Notes: generated by a model not told the origin, from the sequence alone. A stretch of 64,000 nucleotides of DNA from Thermodesulfovibrionales bacterium (GCA_026415695.1 JAOAGP010000053.1:21693-85692), one strand, 5' to 3'; positions 44,280 through 55,059 are shown, numbered from the stretch's first letter. Translations and numbers: made by a program.

Positions 44280-45383
44280 ATGCTAAAACCATTAGACTAT
44301 GTAAGCCAAATCAAGCCTTATGTCCCGGGCAAACCAGTATCAGAACTTGAGAGGGAGTTAGGGATTAGTAACTCTGTCAAACTCGCATCAAACGAAAATC
44401 CGTTGGGTCCATCACGAAAAGTAGTCAAGGCTATCAAGGAATTCTTGAAAAATCCTTCCGAGATTGGTAGATACCCTGATGGTGGTGGATACTATCTAAG
44501 AACCGCACTATCAAAAGCGATCTCAAGGAAAAACATTCCCCTTACCATTGACAATTTTATATTAGGGAATGGCTCTAATGAGTTGATTGATATAGCCGTG
44601 AGAACATATATGACGCATGGAGACGAGGCAGTGATGGCAAATCCATCCTTTGTGGTGTATTCAATGGCTGTTAGATCTGTAGGTGCAAATGCCATAGAGA
44701 TACCACTAAAAGATGATTTTTCGCATGACTTGATAAAGATGTCAAAGGCTATAACCAAGAATACAAAGATGGTCTTTGTGTCTAATCCAAATAACCCAAC
44801 GGGGACTATAAACAAAAAGGATGAGTTTAGAAGATTTATGACAGATGTCCCTGATGATGTTTTAGTAGTCGTTGATGAGGCGTATTATGAGTATGTAACT
44901 GACAAGGATTACCCTGACACACTTAAATACCTTGCAAAGGGCAGAAACATCCTAATTTTAAGAACCTTTTCCAAGGCATATGGTCTTGCTGGTTTAAGAA
45001 TAGGTTATGGCATATCTAAACCAGAGATAATAACAGAAATGAATAAGATTAGAGAACCATTCAATACCAATACACCCTCTCAAATATGCGCCCTTACTGC
45101 ACTTAAGGACAAGGCACACCTCAAAAAATCTATAAAGTTAAATGAGGAAGGTAAGGTTTATATGTATTCAGAGTTAGACGCTTTAGGGATAAAATACATA
45201 CCATCACAAACCAACTTTATTTATATTATGCTTCAATCGTCTTCCTTTGATTTGTACAATGCGTTGCTAAAAGAAGGTGTGATAATAAGACCAGTAGGTC
45301 CTAAAGAGATAAGGGTTACAATAGGGTTAAAGGAAGAGAATCAAAGATTCATAGACGCACTTAAGAAGGTAGGCATCAAGTAG
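44280..45383 (+). CDS. hisC: Histidinol-phosphate/aromatic aminotransferase
   Basis: 367 residues, class I/II aminotransferase. The PLP lysine is present in [16 protein letters not shown], the Asn in NPNNPTG and the Asp-Tyr in VVDEAYYEY. The start [24 protein letters not shown] is characteristic of HisC. Between pheA and aroF it probably transaminates phenylpyruvate and 4-hydroxyphenylpyruvate, and may also serve histidine synthesis, as HisC-family enzymes do in many bacteria. It lies 5 bp after pheA. It contrasts with the lysine-less relative at 5.2 kb. Confidence 0.92.
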   Translation: MLKPLDYVSQIKPYVPGKPVSELERELGISNSVKLASNENPLGPSRKVVKAIKEFLKNPSEIGRYPDGGGYYLRTALSKAISRKNIPLTIDNFILGNGSNELIDIAVRTYMTHGDEAVMANPSFVVYSMAVRSVGANAIEIPLKDDFSHDLIKMSKAITKNTKMVFVSNPNNPTGTINKKDEFRRFMTDVPDDVLVVVDEAYYEYVTDKDYPDTLKYLAKGRNILILRTFSKAYGLAGLRIGYGISKPEIITEMNKIREPFNTNTPSQICALTALKDKAHLKKSIKLNEEGKVYMYSELDALGIKYIPSQTNFIYIMLQSSSFDLYNALLKEGVIIRPVGPKEIRVTIGLKEENQRFIDALKKVGIK

Positions 45384-45420
45384 TGCTAAAAAATTACAAA
45401 CATGGGAGGCATATCAGAAG

Positions 45421-46446
45421 ATGGATATTATAGTTTTAAGACCTGATGCTACTGATGACAATATATCTGTCATTGTAAAGAAACTTGATAGTTGGGGTCT
45501 AAAGGCTAACATTTCAAAAGGCACTGAAAGGACGATTATAGGGGTAATAGGCGATACATCGCAGGTATCAGAGGAAGAAGAAGATGCCCTCAAAGCAATG
45601 GAGTGGGTTGAGAATGTCTTAAGAATATTAAAACCTTATAAACTTGCAAGTAGGGAGTTTAAAAAGACAAATACAGAAATAAAGGTTGGAAATCATGTAA
45701 TTGGTGGTAATAGGATACATGTGATGGCAGGTCCTTGTGCAGTTGAAAGCAGACAAGGGTTGTTGGAGATAGCAAGAAAGGTAAAGGAATGTGGTGCTAC
45801 ATTCTTGAGGGCAGGTGCATTTAAACCAAGGACATCTCCTTATTCCTTTCAGGGTCTTGGAGAAGAAGGACTTAAGTATCTCGCAGAGGCAAGACAGGAA
45901 ACTGGTCTTTTTATCGTCACAGAGATTATGGATGCCCGTGATATTGATGTGATTGTCAAATACACGGACATCATCCAGATTGGTGCAAGAAACATGCAAA
46001 ACTTCAGGCTTTTATTAGAAGTTGGCTCTGCTAAAAAACCCGTGTTACTTAAAAGGGGATTGTCATCAACAATCAAGGAGTGGTTGATGTCTGCAGAGTA
46101 CATAATGTCAAGGGGTAACCATGAGGTCATGTTTTGTGAAAGAGGAATAAGGACATTTGAGACTGCTACAAGAAATACACTTGATTTGAGTTCAGTTCCT
46201 CTGCTAAAGAAACTATCTCATCTTCCGGTAGTGGTTGACCCGAGTCATGGGGTGGGCAAGTGGGATTTAGTAACCCCAATGGCAATGGCAGCCGTTGCAG
46301 CAGGTGCGGATGCCCTTTTGATTGAGGTTCATACAAATCCTGAAGAGGCCCTTTCAGATGGGGAGCAATCATTAAGACCTGATTACTTTAAAAAACTCAT
46401 GGACAGTATAAAGCCAATTGCAAAGGCTATTGGTAGAGAAATATAA
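45421..46446 (+). CDS. aroF: 3-deoxy-7-phosphoheptulonate synthase (type I beta)
   Basis: 341 residues. An N-terminal regulatory domain of the ferredoxin-like type (about 1-70) precedes the KDO8P/DAHP synthase barrel, with [34 protein letters not shown] and the metal-site motifs [12 protein letters not shown] and [17 protein letters not shown]. It condenses phosphoenolpyruvate and erythrose 4-phosphate, the first step of the shikimate pathway. The regulatory domain in this class mediates feedback by aromatic amino acids. A GGGAGG site precedes the ATG. Confidence 0.95.
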   Translation: MDIIVLRPDATDDNISVIVKKLDSWGLKANISKGTERTIIGVIGDTSQVSEEEEDALKAMEWVENVLRILKPYKLASREFKKTNTEIKVGNHVIGGNRIHVMAGPCAVESRQGLLEIARKVKECGATFLRAGAFKPRTSPYSFQGLGEEGLKYLAEARQETGLFIVTEIMDARDIDVIVKYTDIIQIGARNMQNFRLLLEVGSAKKPVLLKRGLSSTIKEWLMSAEYIMSRGNHEVMFCERGIRTFETATRNTLDLSSVPLLKKLSHLPVVVDPSHGVGKWDLVTPMAMAAVAAGADALLIEVHTNPEEALSDGEQSLRPDYFKKLMDSIKPIAKAIGREI

Positions 46447-46459
46447 GAGGGGTGTGGTC

Positions 46460-48031
46460 ATGGAAATGCAAAGACAACTTTTATCAGGTAACGAGGCTAT
46501 CGGTAGAGGAGCGATTGAGGCAGGGATATCTTTAGCTGTTGGTTATCCGGGGACACCCTCTACAGAGATTATTGAATATCTTGCAAGGCATTTTAGTGGT
46601 CAGGCTATGTGGGCTGCTAATGAAAAGGTAGCACTTGAAATGGCGATAGGTGCAACATACGCGGGGAAAAGGGCACTGTGCACGATGAAGCATGTTGGTT
46701 TAAATGTAGCGTTAGACCCTCTGATGACCGCTGCATATTTAGGCGTAAAGGCAGGTTTAGTTGTCATAGTAGCAGATGACCCCGGTGCCTACTCGTCTCA
46801 AAATGAGCAAGATACTCGGTATTTGGTTAATTTTGCAAAGATCCCTTGTTTAGAACCATCTGACTCTCAAGAGGCAAAGGACATGGTAATAAAGGCATTT
46901 GACTTGTCAGAGAGATTTGGGTTGCCTGTAATTGTTAGGTCTGTAACGAGGGTGTCACATTCATACTCCCCTGTAATAATCAATGAACCTAAACACGAAA
47001 ACCCCACGAGGATAATCAAAGACCCTCCTACGATGATTGCAGTACCAAGTCATGTCATTGCATGTCATAAAAGGCTAAACGAAAAACAACCAAAACTCAT
47101 AGAGTGGTCAAATGAATCAGGGCTAAATCAGATCTTCAAGAAAAGAGGACAAAAAAAGGGCATAATCACATGTGGGGTAGCATATGCCTATGCTGCTGAA
47201 TTTTCTGATGACTTTGCCATCTTAAAGATAGGAGCCTATCCATTTGATGAAAGGATAATTAAGACATTCATCAGAGGACTTGATGAAATCTGGATACTTG
47301 AGGAAGGATATCCATTTATTGAGGATATTGCACTTAAATACTCTAAAAAGATAAAGGGCAGAAGGAGTGGACATATCGACATGGAGGGAGAGTTAGGGAC
47401 AGAGGCATTAAGAAGACATCTCATACCCAATTACTCAATACCTACTATACAGCTCGATGCCCCATTGCCTGGTCGTCCACCTGTGATGTGTCAGGGGTGC
47501 CCTCACAGAGAGTTTTACAAATCTCTTAACGAGGCAAAGCCAACATTTGTGGCGGGTGATATAGGATGCTATACTTTGGGTGCTGCACCACCCTTAAAGG
47601 CACTTGATACTTGTCTGTGCATGGGAGCAAGCATTAGTAAGGCTGCGGGCATGTCGCTTCAGGGTGTAAATGGTGTTGTAGCAGTTATCGGGGATTCAAC
47701 CTTCATACACTCTGGGATTACATCCCTAATATCTGCAGTATATAACAAGGCAAATATCCTTGTTGCCATACTTGATAATTCTGCAGTGGCTATGACAGGA
47801 CATCAGCCTACCCCTGCTACAGGTGTTACTGCAAAAGGAGAAGAGGGTGGCAAGATTGACCTTGTTGAGTTGTGCAAGGCATGTGGTGTGGATTCTATAG
47901 AGGTCTTTTCCCCTTATGAAGACAAGGAGAAAAACACAGCAACTATCAAAGATAAACTCAACTCAAAGGGTGTGCATGTAGTTATCTCAAAGGCACCTTG
48001 TATTTTATCTGCAAGAAAAAAGAAGGCATAG
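46460..48031 (+). CDS. iorA: Indolepyruvate ferredoxin oxidoreductase alpha subunit, without ferredoxin domain
   Basis: 523 residues from the ATG at 46460, which follows AAGAGGGG. The N-terminal domain has AIGRGAIEAGISLAVGYPGTPSTEI and the TPP-binding domain has MCQGCPHREFY plus VIGDSTFIHSG ... LDNSAVAMTG. IorA oxidises aryl pyruvates to aryl acyl-CoA with its gamma/beta partner IorB. Usual IorA chains are about 580-620 residues and end in a two-cluster ferredoxin; this one stops at SARKKKA without it. No iorB follows. Its place behind pheA-hisC-aroF fits reversible conversion between aryl acetates and aromatic amino acids, as in some anaerobes. Confidence 0.87.
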   Translation: MEMQRQLLSGNEAIGRGAIEAGISLAVGYPGTPSTEIIEYLARHFSGQAMWAANEKVALEMAIGATYAGKRALCTMKHVGLNVALDPLMTAAYLGVKAGLVVIVADDPGAYSSQNEQDTRYLVNFAKIPCLEPSDSQEAKDMVIKAFDLSERFGLPVIVRSVTRVSHSYSPVIINEPKHENPTRIIKDPPTMIAVPSHVIACHKRLNEKQPKLIEWSNESGLNQIFKKRGQKKGIITCGVAYAYAAEFSDDFAILKIGAYPFDERIIKTFIRGLDEIWILEEGYPFIEDIALKYSKKIKGRRSGHIDMEGELGTEALRRHLIPNYSIPTIQLDAPLPGRPPVMCQGCPHREFYKSLNEAKPTFVAGDIGCYTLGAAPPLKALDTCLCMGASISKAAGMSLQGVNGVVAVIGDSTFIHSGITSLISAVYNKANILVAILDNSAVAMTGHQPTPATGVTAKGEEGGKIDLVELCKACGVDSIEVFSPYEDKEKNTATIKDKLNSKGVHVVISKAPCILSARKKKA

Positions 48032-48051
48032 GTAAATTAACAACAGTATCT

Positions 48052-48723
48052 ATGCCTAAAACACTTTTTCTCATAAGACATGGCGAGACAGGACACGATG
48101 ATAAAAAGCGATACAAAGGTAGCATTGATGTCCCGTTATCACCAGACGGTGAGAGACAGATGTTAAACACTGCACATAGGCTTAAAGACATAATCTCTGA
48201 AATGAGACAAACTCAAAAAGACAGTTACCTAAAGGATATTCATCCAGAGGACTTTGAACAAGACGACAGCGTCTTTTTATACTCATCAAGCCTTAGTAGG
48301 GCAGTAAGAAGTGCTGAGATAATCGGTGAGAGATTGGGTGTTAGTAATTGTGTGGTTTCAGATTTTAGGGAAAGGAATTTTGGTGATTGGGAAGGGATGA
48401 CATTTCAAGAGATAAAAATGCTCTATCCAATGGAGTTTGAAAACTGGCGTAAGGACCCTCTTAAATTTAGTCCCCCAAATGGCGAAAGCACTGCTGATAT
48501 TAAAAGAAGGGTCATTCCCGCTTTAAAGAGACTTCTCAAGAAACACACCGCTGGAAACATTGTCATCGTTGCTCATGGTGGTGTCAACCGTGTCGTCATT
48601 GCATCTTTATTATCAATGCCACTTAAGAATGTATTTAGGATTGAACAGGGATATGGCTGTATAAACATCATTGAGTTTTGGAAGCCATACCCTGTTGTAA
48701 AGGCTATCAATTTAGTCTTTTAG
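48052..48723 (+). CDS. Histidine phosphatase family protein (alpha-ribazole phosphatase/PGM-like)
   Basis: 223 residues. The phosphohistidine motif is LIRHGETGHDDKKRYKG near the start, the second catalytic His is in VAHGGVNRVV, and the acidic residue is in FRERNFGDWEGMTF. This set matches cobalamin-pathway CobC and phosphoglycerate-mutase-like phosphatases; the two cannot be separated without phylogeny. The start at 48052 was chosen where homology begins. It follows iorA by 20 bp. Its 3' end overlaps ridA tail to tail by 12 bp. Confidence 0.83.
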   Translation: MPKTLFLIRHGETGHDDKKRYKGSIDVPLSPDGERQMLNTAHRLKDIISEMRQTQKDSYLKDIHPEDFEQDDSVFLYSSSLSRAVRSAEIIGERLGVSNCVVSDFRERNFGDWEGMTFQEIKMLYPMEFENWRKDPLKFSPPNGESTADIKRRVIPALKRLLKKHTAGNIVIVAHGGVNRVVIASLLSMPLKNVFRIEQGYGCINIIEFWKPYPVVKAINLVF

Positions 48724-49173
48724 GCATTCAAAGACAAAATCTATTGCAAGAGGGCTATTCATTGGTAGAGAGATGCAACCTACTACAGACCTTGCATGAA
48801 TCCCACTGTCACCAAATATATCAACTATGAGGTTGGAAGCATAGTTTAACACCTTTGGATGCTCATAAAAGGTATCAGTTACAGCCAGATAACCACAAAG
48901 TCTGAGACATCTCTTTACCAAGTCCAACGAGCCCAATTCGTCTTTGATGATAGAGAGTGCGTTTAAGACCACTTGCCTTGCACACTCACCAGCAGTATGG
49001 ATATCAATGTCTTTTCCAATCTTCCCCTGTGCCATTAATGAGCCATCTTTTAGCGGTAGTATTGCACTTAGTAGTAAGATGTTGTCCACCTTAATGCATG
49101 GTTTGTATGACCCTAAAGGTTTTATGGCTTCAGGTAGGATTATGCCTAGTGTTTTGATCCTTTGTTCAAACAT
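48712..49173 (-). CDS. RidA-family reactive imine deaminase-like protein
   Basis: 153 residues from the ATG at 49173. The RidA-family trimer pattern is seen in SYKPCIKVDNILLLSAILPLKDGSL near the start, and the C-terminal block ASNLIVDIFGDSGIHARSVVGCISLPMNSP. The canonical Arg of RidA is present (HARS). RidA hydrolyses enamines and imines released by PLP enzymes. It starts 5 bp after the leuC stop, an operon position sometimes seen with branched-chain biosynthesis. It is longer than E. coli RidA (128) and fits a distinct Rid subfamily. Confidence 0.8.
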   Translation of the reverse strand: MFEQRIKTLGIILPEAIKPLGSYKPCIKVDNILLLSAILPLKDGSLMAQGKIGKDIDIHTAGECARQVVLNALSIIKDELGSLDLVKRCLRLCGYLAVTDTFYEHPKVLNYASNLIVDIFGDSGIHARSVVGCISLPMNSPLAIDFVFECLKD

Positions 49174-49177
49174 TGCT

Positions 49178-50437
49178 TTACAATCCCAACTCTTCGGGGC
49201 TACCAATCCTGCCAAGTATTGCAGATGCAGCAGCAACTGCAGGGTTAGACAAATACACCTCGCTCTCTGGATGTCCCATCCTGCCTACAAAATTCCGATT
49301 TGTTGTTGCTATTGCACGTTCACCTCTTGCGAGTATTCCCATATGTCCACCTAAACATGGGCCACAAGTAGGGGTTGAAACAACTGCCTCAGCATCTATG
49401 AATATCTCAATCAGACCTTCTTGCAGAGCCTGTTTGTAAATGAGTTGGGTTGCTGGAAACACTATCATCCTCACATTAGGATTGACCTTTCTGCCCTTGA
49501 CAACAGATGCTGCAACCCTCAAATCCTCCATCCTACCATTTGTGCAAGAACCAATCACCACTTGGTCAATGGTTATATGTGATAGTTCATTTACAGGTTT
49601 TGTATTTGATGGAAGCGATGGACATGCAACAGTAGGTTGAATCTTTGAGCAATCATATTCAATTATTCTTGCGTAATTTGTATCATTATCAGAGTTATAA
49701 AAATGGTATTGCCTTTTTGCCCTGACCTTTACATACTCTTCGGTTATCTTATCAGGCACTATAATACCACTTTTGCCTCCAGCCTCAATTGCCATGTTAC
49801 ACATCGTAAGCCTGCTGTCCATTGAAAGTTTGTCGATTACCTCACCAGTAAACTCCATAGCCATGTAAAGAGCCCCGTCAACACCAATATCACCTATAGT
49901 GTGTAATATCAAGTCCTTTCCACTTACCCATTTGTTAAGGCTTCCGTAATAGATAAACTTTATTGATTCTGGCACCTTAAACCAGCATTCACCGGTAGCC
50001 ATGGCTGCAGCTACATCAGTAGAACCAACCCCTGTTGCAAAGGCACCCAATGCACCGTAGGTGCATGTGTGACTGTCTGCCCCGATTACAACATCTCCGG
50101 GGAGGACTATGCCTTGTTCAGGCAGTAGGGCATGTTCAATGCCCATCCTTCCAACCTCAAAATAAAGGCTTAGTCCATGCTTATGAGAGAAGTCTCTTAA
50201 CATCTTGCACTGCTCAGCCGCCTTGATGTCCTTTTGTGGTGCAAAGTGGTCTGGGATTAGGGCAATCCTATCTTTGTCAAAAACATCTTTTGCCCCAATC
50301 TTCTCAAACTCCTTTATGGCAATGGGTGCAGTTATATCATTTGCAAGTATTACATCAACCTTTGCATTGATTAGTTCACCCGGATGCACCTCTTTTTTGT
50401 TGCAATGACTTGCAAGTATCTTTTCAGTAATAGTCAT
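49178..50437 (-). CDS. leuC: 3-isopropylmalate dehydratase large subunit
   Basis: 419 residues of the LeuC/HacA type (short class). The [4Fe-4S] cysteines are in [12 protein letters not shown] and [11 protein letters not shown], and active-site residues in [25 protein letters not shown] and [20 protein letters not shown]. With LeuD it isomerises 2- and 3-isopropylmalate in leucine synthesis; homoaconitase or citramalate-pathway roles use similar subunits. GGAGGAAACG precedes the ATG. No leuD lies in the window; a ridA-like gene follows instead. Confidence 0.92.
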   Translation of the reverse strand: MTITEKILASHCNKKEVHPGELINAKVDVILANDITAPIAIKEFEKIGAKDVFDKDRIALIPDHFAPQKDIKAAEQCKMLRDFSHKHGLSLYFEVGRMGIEHALLPEQGIVLPGDVVIGADSHTCTYGALGAFATGVGSTDVAAAMATGECWFKVPESIKFIYYGSLNKWVSGKDLILHTIGDIGVDGALYMAMEFTGEVIDKLSMDSRLTMCNMAIEAGGKSGIIVPDKITEEYVKVRAKRQYHFYNSDNDTNYARIIEYDCSKIQPTVACPSLPSNTKPVNELSHITIDQVVIGSCTNGRMEDLRVAASVVKGRKVNPNVRMIVFPATQLIYKQALQEGLIEIFIDAEAVVSTPTCGPCLGGHMGILARGERAIATTNRNFVGRMGHPESEVYLSNPAVAAASAILGRIGSPEELGL

Positions 50438-50460
50438 CGTTTCCTCCTTTGGTGTTTGTT

Positions 50461-52479
50461 TTATGACACTGGTAATTCTATGCTAAAAATAGTGCCTTTT
50501 GGGACATTATCCTTGATATGTATCTTACCACCATGTTCTCTTACAATTCTATGTGATATCGCAAGACCTAATCCTGTGCCGTCTTTTCGTCTGCTAAAAT
50601 ACGGTAGAAACAACATCTCCCTGTCTTCTGCTTTTATGCCTTCGCCTTTGTCTGCAATGTCTATTACTATCGTTTTATCAAGAGATGTGCAACTGATATC
50701 TATTGACCCACTCTGGTTCATTGCCTTGATTGCATTGTCAACTATGTTGATTATCGCACGCTTGATTTGGTTTATATCAATGTTGGCCTCTATTGTATCA
50801 TCTGCGTTGATGTTTATGTTGATTTCTTTAAATCCCTTATACAGGGAGGCAACCTCGTTTAAAAGTTCGTTAATATTTGTCTTTGTTTTTTGTATCTCTG
50901 GAAGCCTGCCGTATCTTGAAAACTCATCACACATCTGTCTTAACGCCTCAACCTCGTTGATTATTGTCTTTATAGAGCGTTCAAATATGTTGTCTAAATC
51001 TGTATCAGATTTTTGCCACTTTTTTAGCAGTCTTTCTGCAGACAACTTTATGGGTGTGAGTGGATTTTTTATCTCATGTGCCATCTTCATTGCAACCTCC
51101 TGCCACGCTATCGCCTTTTGAGCCCTTACAAATTCGGTCATATCGTCAAAAACAACTAAGATTCCAAGGTTTTCAGATGTAGTCGGCTCAACTATGTCAG
51201 AGATATAGACATTGTAGATGTATGTCATGCTACCAACAGGTATCTTTACCTCTCTTTGAACGCTCCTAAAGCCCTTCCCCTGAAGGTCTTTAACAAGATT
51301 ATTCACATCTTCAGAACCTAATGCTTGAAGTATCTTTGAGTAATGCTCACCTCTAACATCTGTCTTTATGCGGAGCATGACCTTTGCAGCCCTATTTATA
51401 GTATTTATGCTACCGTCTCTATTTAAAAAGATTACCCCAGACTTTATGTTTTCCATAATCTTATCAAGATGTAGTCTTTGCCGTTCTGTCTCTTTGTAGG
51501 CAATCTCAATAGACCTCTTATTTTCTTTTAATTGCACAACCATCCTGTTAAAAGAATCTATCAGCATTCCAATTTCGTCATCACTTTTGATGTTTACATG
51601 TGTATCAAGATTTCCTGATTTTACCTCCTCTGTCGCTAATGCAAGTTGTTTTATTGGCACTGTGATGCTATTTGAGATCTTTAGTGAAAACCAGATTGCT
51701 GTAAATATCACCATTAGGGTTACAAACCCCAATATCAAGATGTAGTTTAGCCTTATAGGTTCTTTAAAACGAACAACCTTGAGGTATTCTTCATTAAGAG
51801 CCCTCAAACTCTCTGCACTCTTTGAAAGTTCAAGTGGAATCCTGTATTCTGCAACGATGACTCCACCGTCTTTTGAAGGACACACTGCCCTGATGATGTC
51901 TCCCTTTTCGTCTGTTATCACCTCTGATCCCTTTTGACCTTTAAGACCATTAAGTATTAATTCAGATGAAACCCTATCATCTTTGACCTTATAGACCTTG
52001 ATGTTTGGAAAAGTAGGCATCCTCTCGGTCTTAGCAACATGTTCAGATAAAGCCATTAGTTCAGTTCTAAATAGATCATAAAAGCCTCTTGCCATGTCAG
52101 TAGATATCTTGAAATGCTCTGTTATGTATGGAGAGAAGATCCTGCTCATAATGTTTGTAGAAAGCCCACTTGCAAAGATAAACAAGAGGCATGATGGTAT
52201 AAATGCCAGAGTCACAAAGATAACGGTTAGCTTTGTTTTAAACCTATGTCCCAAAACATTCTTCTGCCTTTCACTATGGAGTTTGTAGAGATTTCTTACT
52301 GTAAAGAAGATGAGTATTGTGATTGATATGATATTAAAGATTAGTATGCCTGTAATGATTATCCTTGTGTTTAACTCAGTTGTTGCCCTGTCAAGAAGTC
52401 GTATTGACAATGCTGATATGGATAAAGCAATAAGGATAAACAGGATAAATATGATGATTGTATTCTTCTTTTTGTTCAT
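50461..52479 (-). CDS. NtrY-like membrane sensor histidine kinase
   Basis: 672 residues. Membrane segments lie at about 5-25, 38-60 and 85-110 and again at about 235-260, followed by HAMP, a PAS domain (about 335-450), HisKA with [22 protein letters not shown], and an ATPase domain with [18 protein letters not shown] and [11 protein letters not shown]. This is the NtrY architecture, whose partner regulator NtrX is a sigma-54 activator; no ntrX is in the window. A DUF4390 protein is encoded 4 bp upstream (ATGA overlap), the usual partner. leuC lies 23 bp downstream. Confidence 0.9.
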   Translation of the reverse strand: MNKKKNTIIIFILFILIALSISALSIRLLDRATTELNTRIIITGILIFNIISITILIFFTVRNLYKLHSERQKNVLGHRFKTKLTVIFVTLAFIPSCLLFIFASGLSTNIMSRIFSPYITEHFKISTDMARGFYDLFRTELMALSEHVAKTERMPTFPNIKVYKVKDDRVSSELILNGLKGQKGSEVITDEKGDIIRAVCPSKDGGVIVAEYRIPLELSKSAESLRALNEEYLKVVRFKEPIRLNYILILGFVTLMVIFTAIWFSLKISNSITVPIKQLALATEEVKSGNLDTHVNIKSDDEIGMLIDSFNRMVVQLKENKRSIEIAYKETERQRLHLDKIMENIKSGVIFLNRDGSINTINRAAKVMLRIKTDVRGEHYSKILQALGSEDVNNLVKDLQGKGFRSVQREVKIPVGSMTYIYNVYISDIVEPTTSENLGILVVFDDMTEFVRAQKAIAWQEVAMKMAHEIKNPLTPIKLSAERLLKKWQKSDTDLDNIFERSIKTIINEVEALRQMCDEFSRYGRLPEIQKTKTNINELLNEVASLYKGFKEINININADDTIEANIDINQIKRAIINIVDNAIKAMNQSGSIDISCTSLDKTIVIDIADKGEGIKAEDREMLFLPYFSRRKDGTGLGLAISHRIVREHGGKIHIKDNVPKGTIFSIELPVS

Positions 52480-53036
52480 TTCTCTGATATTGTAAAGACC
52501 TCTGAAGATGAACTCAGAGAGAACTCCTTGTCTGATATAAAAAACAACAGAAGTCCGACAAGAGGAGGGATGTCTTTTTTGACTGCATCTAACGACACCT
52601 TCACATAATACTTACCACTGTCAAGTCCTGATATCCCATCTAAATAAAGGTCTTTTAGAGAAAATGCCCATTGCAGCATTGTGTCAACATCTGCAAACCT
52701 CTTTTCCCTTATAAGATTTCCCTCATGTGATAAGACCAGATATTCCCTTTTTATATTATTTACCTTGATGGTTCTTACAATCTTTCTGCCTTTTACAAAC
52801 TCATCAGGCCATATCTTCCATATCCTAAACAAATCGATGTAGTAAACTATCTCTTTTGTCATGCCTTGCCTTATCTCATCAATGAATTGTGCAGGAGGGT
52901 TTACCGTAACGGTTATTGATATCTGTCCTTCTGATATCCTTACTAATGGTTGCGATAAGGTGGCTGATTCGCAAAGACCTACGGTTGCGAAAAATATAAA
53001 GAAAATCAAATAAATTTTAAGGAGTGCCCTTTTCAT
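52476..53036 (-). CDS. DUF4390 periplasmic protein
   Basis: 186 residues with a signal peptide (about 1-25, ending CESA). The remaining beta-rich sequence has the DUF4390 look: PPAQFIDEIRQGMTKEIVYYIDLFRIW, then YLVLSHEGNLI and YYVKVSLDAVKKDIPPLV near the end. Genes of this family are commonly found before ntrY kinases, and a role as a periplasmic sensory or envelope factor is inferred from that. It overlaps ntrY by 4 bp. Confidence 0.82.
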   Translation of the reverse strand: MKRALLKIYLIFFIFFATVGLCESATLSQPLVRISEGQISITVTVNPPAQFIDEIRQGMTKEIVYYIDLFRIWKIWPDEFVKGRKIVRTIKVNNIKREYLVLSHEGNLIREKRFADVDTMLQWAFSLKDLYLDGISGLDSGKYYVKVSLDAVKKDIPPLVGLLLFFISDKEFSLSSSSEVFTISEK

Positions 53037-53114
53037 CTTGACTTTGATGGTTGATATTATTTCATTATATCACACCGTAGAAATTATATGACGAAAAACT
53101 CATGGGGGAAACAC

Positions 53115-53444
53115 ATGCTACCAAAACTAAAATTTGATGAAAAAGGGCTTATTCCGGCTATTATTCAAGAGGTAAACACTTTAGAGGTATTGATGATGGC
53201 ATACATGAACGAACACTCTTTAAAAATGACTATTGAAACTGGTTTTACGCATTTCTGGTCGAGGTCAAGGCAGAAATACTGGAAAAAAGGCGAGACATCA
53301 GGAGACATCCAAGAGGTCAAGGAGATCCTCTATGACTGTGATGAAGACACCTTGTTAATCAAGGTCATTCAACATGGAAAAGGGGCATGTCATACTGGCA
53401 ACAGGACATGTTTTTATAGAAAAATAACAAAGGAGGGAATATGA
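53115..53444 (+). CDS. hisI: Phosphoribosyl-AMP cyclohydrolase
   Basis: 109 residues from the ATG at 53115, chosen over an ATG 27 bp upstream because GGGGGA sits 5 bp before it and HisI homology begins there. Metal-site motifs are [17 protein letters not shown], the acidic DCDEDTLL and the Zn cysteines in [12 protein letters not shown]. It opens the purine ring of phosphoribosyl-AMP, step three of histidine synthesis. The fused HisE part is absent, so this is the single-domain form. It overlaps the HIT gene by 4 bp. Confidence 0.93.
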   Translation: MLPKLKFDEKGLIPAIIQEVNTLEVLMMAYMNEHSLKMTIETGFTHFWSRSRQKYWKKGETSGDIQEVKEILYDCDEDTLLIKVIQHGKGACHTGNRTCFYRKITKEGI

Positions 53445-53785
53445 GTGATTGTATATTCTGTAAGATTGTAAACAAGCAAATACCTTCAAAGATAGTCTAT
53501 GAAGACGAAAAGGTGGTTGCATTTGATGATATCAACCCCAAAGCACCCATTCATATATTGGTGATACCTAAAAAACATATACCTACTATCATTGATTGTG
53601 GGGAAGAGGATTATGCGATAATATCTCACATTTATAAGATTATCAACAAGATCGCAAAGGAGAAAGGTATTGCTGAAAGGGGTTTTAGGATTGTAACCAA
53701 TTGCAATGCAGAGGCTGGACAGACTGTTTTTCACATTCACTTTCATATATTTGGTGGCAGGCTCATGCACTGGCCTCCGGGCTAA
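53441..53785 (+). CDS. HIT-family nucleotide-binding hydrolase (HinT-like)
   Basis: 114 residues: [28 protein letters not shown] at the start and the triad motif HIHFHIF near the end ([13 protein letters not shown]). HinT enzymes hydrolyse adenosine phosphoramidates. The zinc-type cysteines CIFC are present. A GGAGGG site overlaps the end of hisI and the ATGA overlap couples the two genes; the hisI-hint pairing recurs in bacteria. Confidence 0.92.
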   Translation: MSDCIFCKIVNKQIPSKIVYEDEKVVAFDDINPKAPIHILVIPKKHIPTIIDCGEEDYAIISHIYKIINKIAKEKGIAERGFRIVTNCNAEAGQTVFHIHFHIFGGRLMHWPPG

Positions 53786-53790
53786 AAGCT

Positions 53791-54342
53791 GTGGAGATTA
53801 TAGACAAACAAACTCTTTGGCGTGGCAATTTTCTAAAGACATCCCTAATCAGATATAAAGACCCAAATGGCAATATCAGGCAGTGGGAGTGTGTAGAAAG
53901 GTGTAAGACTGATGGTGTGGTTGCAATCATACCCATCACAAAGGACAAAGGGTTACTATTTGTAAGACAATTTAGACCTGTTGTTGGTAACTATGTGATT
54001 GAGTTTCCTGCTGGTCTGATATCGCCTGATGAGTCTCCCTTAGATACGGCAAGGAGGGAGCTCATTGAAGAGACGGGTTATACTTCAGACAATATAAAGT
54101 TTCTGGTTGAAGGTCCCATTTCATCAGGCATGTCAAATGAGATTATCAAGTTTTATATTGCAAGGGATGTATATAAGGCAGACCAAAAAACACTCATTCA
54201 ACACCCTCCTGATCAATCAGAGTTTATAGAGGTGATAAAGATACCGATGTCTAATGTTTTTAAACAACTTGATAGATTGAGGGAAAAGGGAGATTTGATT
54301 GACATCAAGATTTACGGGTTGATAAGCCTTGCAAATTATTAA
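53791..54342 (+). CDS. NUDIX hydrolase, ADP-ribose pyrophosphatase-like
   Basis: 183 residues if read from the GTG at 53791, just after the HIT stop. Earlier in-frame codons encode HIT sequence in another frame and are unlikely to be translated. The NUDIX box is intact (GLISPDESPLDTARRELIEETGY), and the preceding FVRQFRPVVGNYVIEFPAGL is the pattern of ADP-ribose and GDP-mannose pyrophosphatases. It would hydrolyse NDP-sugars to NMP and sugar phosphate. No good ribosome binding site is visible, so translation may depend on the HIT gene. Confidence 0.85.
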   Translation: MEIIDKQTLWRGNFLKTSLIRYKDPNGNIRQWECVERCKTDGVVAIIPITKDKGLLFVRQFRPVVGNYVIEFPAGLISPDESPLDTARRELIEETGYTSDNIKFLVEGPISSGMSNEIIKFYIARDVYKADQKTLIQHPPDQSEFIEVIKIPMSNVFKQLDRLREKGDLIDIKIYGLISLANY

Positions 54343-54364
54343 GGTGCATCCAGATTTTCAATGT

Positions 54365-54919
54365 TTAAACAGAATATTTCTTGATAATATCTTGTAATTC
54401 CTCATCTGAAATGGGCGGTAAAACAATATTGCCACGCTCATCTGTGTCTATATTTGTGATACCAGGATATTGTGACTCAATGTGTTTTAATGTCATTGCC
54501 TGATTCCTAACGGTGGCAAGGAGCGTTCTGTTTTCTTCCTCAAGGTTGTATTTATCAATAGCGTCCCTGACTACAAGTTTTAGTTGAATCTCATCCCAAG
54601 GCTTTGTTAGATAACGGTATATCTCACCGTCATTGATAGCCTTGATGGCAGAATTGAGGCTTGCGTATCCTGTTAGTATTATTCTTATGATATGGGGGTG
54701 TTTATTCCTAACGATTGATAAAAACTCTGAACCTGACATCTCTGGCATCTTCTCGTCGGAGATAACAAGTTTAACCCTTTCTCTCTCAAGGATTTCAAGT
54801 GCTTTAAAAGGATTGTTTGCGGTAATAATTGTATAAGGTTCATCTATGAAAACCCTTTTTATAGCCTCTGTAACATTTGTTTCATCATCAACAATTAGTA
54901 TTGTATCATTGTTATGCAT
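54365..54919 (-). CDS. Single-receiver response regulator
   Basis: 184 residues. The receiver domain (about 5-125) has the acidic pair VDDE, the phospho-acceptor Asp in LVISDEKMPEMSG, Thr in ILTGYAS and Lys in YLTKPWDE. A coiled helix (EEENRTLLATVRNQ) and a short acidic tail follow; there is no DNA-binding or enzymatic output domain. The LTKPWDE and ILTGYAS variants are common in RpfG-like receivers. It may act in a phosphorelay with the nearby kinases. AGGAGGA precedes the start. Confidence 0.85.
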   Translation of the reverse strand: MHNNDTILIVDDETNVTEAIKRVFIDEPYTIITANNPFKALEILERERVKLVISDEKMPEMSGSEFLSIVRNKHPHIIRIILTGYASLNSAIKAINDGEIYRYLTKPWDEIQLKLVVRDAIDKYNLEEENRTLLATVRNQAMTLKHIESQYPGITNIDTDERGNIVLPPISDEELQDIIKKYSV

Positions 54920-55059
54920 TTTATCAGTCCTCCTTTTTGTAACTTTTTAAAACCTTGTGTATAGTTTTAAAAATGTTTATTATAATACCTCAAATTAAGA
55001 CTTATTGAAATTGTTTTTCAGACCCAAGACAATTAGTCTATATCAAAAGGAGGTCTATG

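Noticed and set aside
53701..53790. N-terminal extension of the NUDIX gene starting inside the HIT gene
   Set aside because: The extension is HIT coding sequence read in another frame (rich in Cys, Trp and His) with no NUDIX homology; a GTG at 53791 fits better.
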